A DNA stretch of 64,000 bases from Notospermus geniculatus. Lineage: Eukaryota; Nemertea; Pilidiophora; Heteronemertea; Lineidae. The position numbers were made by a program, and so were the translations under genes. Location: assembly GCA_002633025.1 (NCBI GenBank), contig NMRB01001040.1:106771-170770 (forward strand). The letters are read 5' to 3'. Below are positions 24,501-27,500 of this stretch, one piece after another; position 1 is the first letter of the stretch, and every line of letters starts with the position of its first letter. Under the pieces are notes generated by a model. That model was not told where the DNA came from and ran no database searches. It saw nothing but the letters and a program-made list of their open reading frames with translations.

Positions 24501-27500
24501 TTGGACTTCATTTCCGTGACCTAATGTACTGTAAAACGGGAAATTATTGCGGCTGATTTTTTTGCGGACCCACAGTATTTCTGCCCCAGAATAATATTTT
24601 TTGCCTTTATAATTTGCGGACAGCTCGGCACCGCAAAAACTGCAAAATTAACATGCATTGTGACAAACTACAAGACTGAGGAAATTCATAAGTGACATCC
24701 CTATGCAACACGATCTAGGCCTACTGGCAAGTGGTGCATTAGGGGCCTATGCGAAATTGTGTCTTATTTTTGCTGTCGCACCGACAACGTTGAATTGAAA
24801 TAATTTTTACGCGTATTATAGACTGCAAAATTAAAAAATCCGCCAAAATTTCCCGTTTTACAGTATTTCAGGAGATGGTTGGAACCATAAATATTGTCTG
24901 CTGCAAGAGCGTCTTTTAGTGTATGACATTAGACTGATAGAGTTAATACGGTGTATATTAAAATTTGAAATTTATCTTTTGTTTCCACTTTGTATCTACG
25001 AAGTGGAAATTAACAAATTCAAGATGCACCATAACTCTCTCAGTCTTACATGATATGCTAAAAGACGCACTGGCAGCAGGGACATTTGTGGTACCAACCA
25101 TCTGCAATGCATTAGGTCCTGGAAATGAAGTTGAATTTCGTATTTCATACTTCATTTTTCGTCACATTGGCGAAATCTGAAGATGAAGGGCACTTTTCTG
25201 ATGCTGTGAATGAATTTTGAAAGGACCCAGTAGTCTTGAACGTTAGTTGTGGTGTTGATATTTTTGGTGACTGGGAGGGGAATGTGGATGGTAGTCAGCT
25301 GCCCTGCATTCAGAGAGACTTTAGTGAAAAGTCTCTCTGAATGCAGGGCAGCTGACAGGGATCTGTGGTTATAAGTATTTATTAGCAAATGCAGATCTTG
25401 TAGGGAAATGGAAGGGCTGGGGAGATATTCATCCTGCGACTAAACGTTTTCAGGGAAAAAAAATAAACAGAGAAACAGACATGTGAAAAAAATTCCTATC
25501 GCAAGGCTCGAACCCGGCGCCCCGGATTCAGAGCCGGACGCTCTACCGATGCGCCAGCCGGCCACGTCATGACGGTGGCTGCTCAATAAATGTTTATAAA
25601 CATATCCCAGCTACTCAACATATTTTTATGTTAATTAGAATGACGTTACAAATCAGAATAATCTTCCAAAAATCGCATTTTACAACATCCACAGAGCAAG
25701 TCCCCAGCAAATCTGTCAGCATATCGCTACATAATGTACCCATCTACGTTCACTGCCACTAAAAACGTGAACCAACCGTCCGGTATATTCCATCTGAACA
25801 TTAGACGCATTTCATCTATGAGTCCAATTCTATTGACTGATCCGTGAAAAGTCTTTGGCTAGCTTCGCTGTTGGCCGCTACGCGGCGCGTTGGGCCCTTG
25901 CATCTAGAGAGCTTGTGCAGTAGCTCATTTCGACATCACTTTTGACCGGCAGTCGACGAAAAAGTCTGCCATCTGTAGATCACAGCATGGTTGAAGTCGC
26001 ACACACTTCACTTGCGCTGATGACAAAGTGGGCCACGTGGGGCGACGATGTAATTTGACGTCAGTTTGACTGTCAAGATGGCAGATTTTTAGCTCACCTG
26101 TGGTGAGCTTATACAATGGTTGTGTGTCCGTCGTCGTCCGTCGTCGTTGTCCGTTAGCAGGGCACGTTTCGTAACCGCTGGAGCTATTGATCTGAAACTT
26201 GGTACATATACACCCCTAGGTCAGATGACCTACGACACTAAGTTTTGGCCCGATTCGATTCTTGGCTTGGCCACCAGGTGGCTAAAACCGAAAACACAAA
26301 ACGAAAAAAGTGCAATAACTCCTGAACTAATGACAGGATCATCTCCAAATTTTTATCATAGGTGTATCTAATGAGGATACATAACATATATAACGGGTTT
26401 TTGATTTGACCTACTTTTCAAGGTCACAGAGGTCAAAGTTCGAAATTTTTCCTTTTGGTGGCACGTTTCGTAACCGCGGGTGCTATTGACCTGAAACTTG
26501 GTACATATATACCCCTATGTCAGATGACCTACTACACCAAGTTTCGGTCCGATTTGACTCTTAGCTTGGCCACCAGGTGGCAGAAACTCAAAACACGAAA
26601 AGTGCAATAACTCCTGAACTAATGACTGGATCACCTCCAAATTTTTATCATAGGTGAATCTGCTGAGGGTACATTACATATATAAAGGATTTTTGGTTTG
26701 ACCTACTTTTCAAGGTCACAGAGGTCAAAGGTCAAAATTCTGCCTTTTGGTGGCACGTTTCGTAACTGCGGGTGCTATTGACCTGAAACTTGGTACATAT
26801 ATACCCCTATGTCAGATGACCTACTACACCAAGTTTCGGTCCGATTTGACTCTTAGCTTGGCCACCAGGTGGCAGAAACTCAAAACACGAAAAGTGCAAT
26901 AACTCCTGAACTAATGACTGGATCACCTCCAAATTTTTATCATAGGTGAATCTGCTGAGGGTACATTACATATATAAAGGATTTTTGGTTTGACCTACTT
27001 TTCAAGGTCACAGAGGTCAAAGTTCAAAATTTTGCCTTTTGGTGGCACGTTTCGCAAGTGCTTGGGCTATTGACCTGAAACTTGGTACGTATACACCCCT
27101 ATGCCAGATGACCTATGACACCAAGTTTCGGTCCGATTCGATTCTTGGCTTGGCCACTATCGACTTCGGCATATGTCAAAAATTCTCAAGCTAGAATGTT
27201 TTGACCTTGAAATTTTGACCGTAATCATGGCCCTGGAACTCACGGCCTGGAGCATTTCGATTTTACACTTGTCATTTGTTCTTCTGGTACGTTCACACAG
27301 GTGAGCACATGGTCCATGGACCATTTCATTCGGTGGTGATGTCATCTGCACAAGTTCTATACTAAAGTCCGGCGCAACCTTTGCGCGACCCAAAGGAATG
27401 CGGAAGAAGGCTTACCACAAACCACAGGCTGACCACAAATCTTGTTCAACACACGACTCTTGAATAACCGATTGGACAGCGTGATCAAATTATACACTGC

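Noticed and set aside
25491-25568. Functional tRNA gene on the minus strand
   Set aside because: A and B boxes are present, but the anticodon stem has a mismatch and the acceptor stem does not close.
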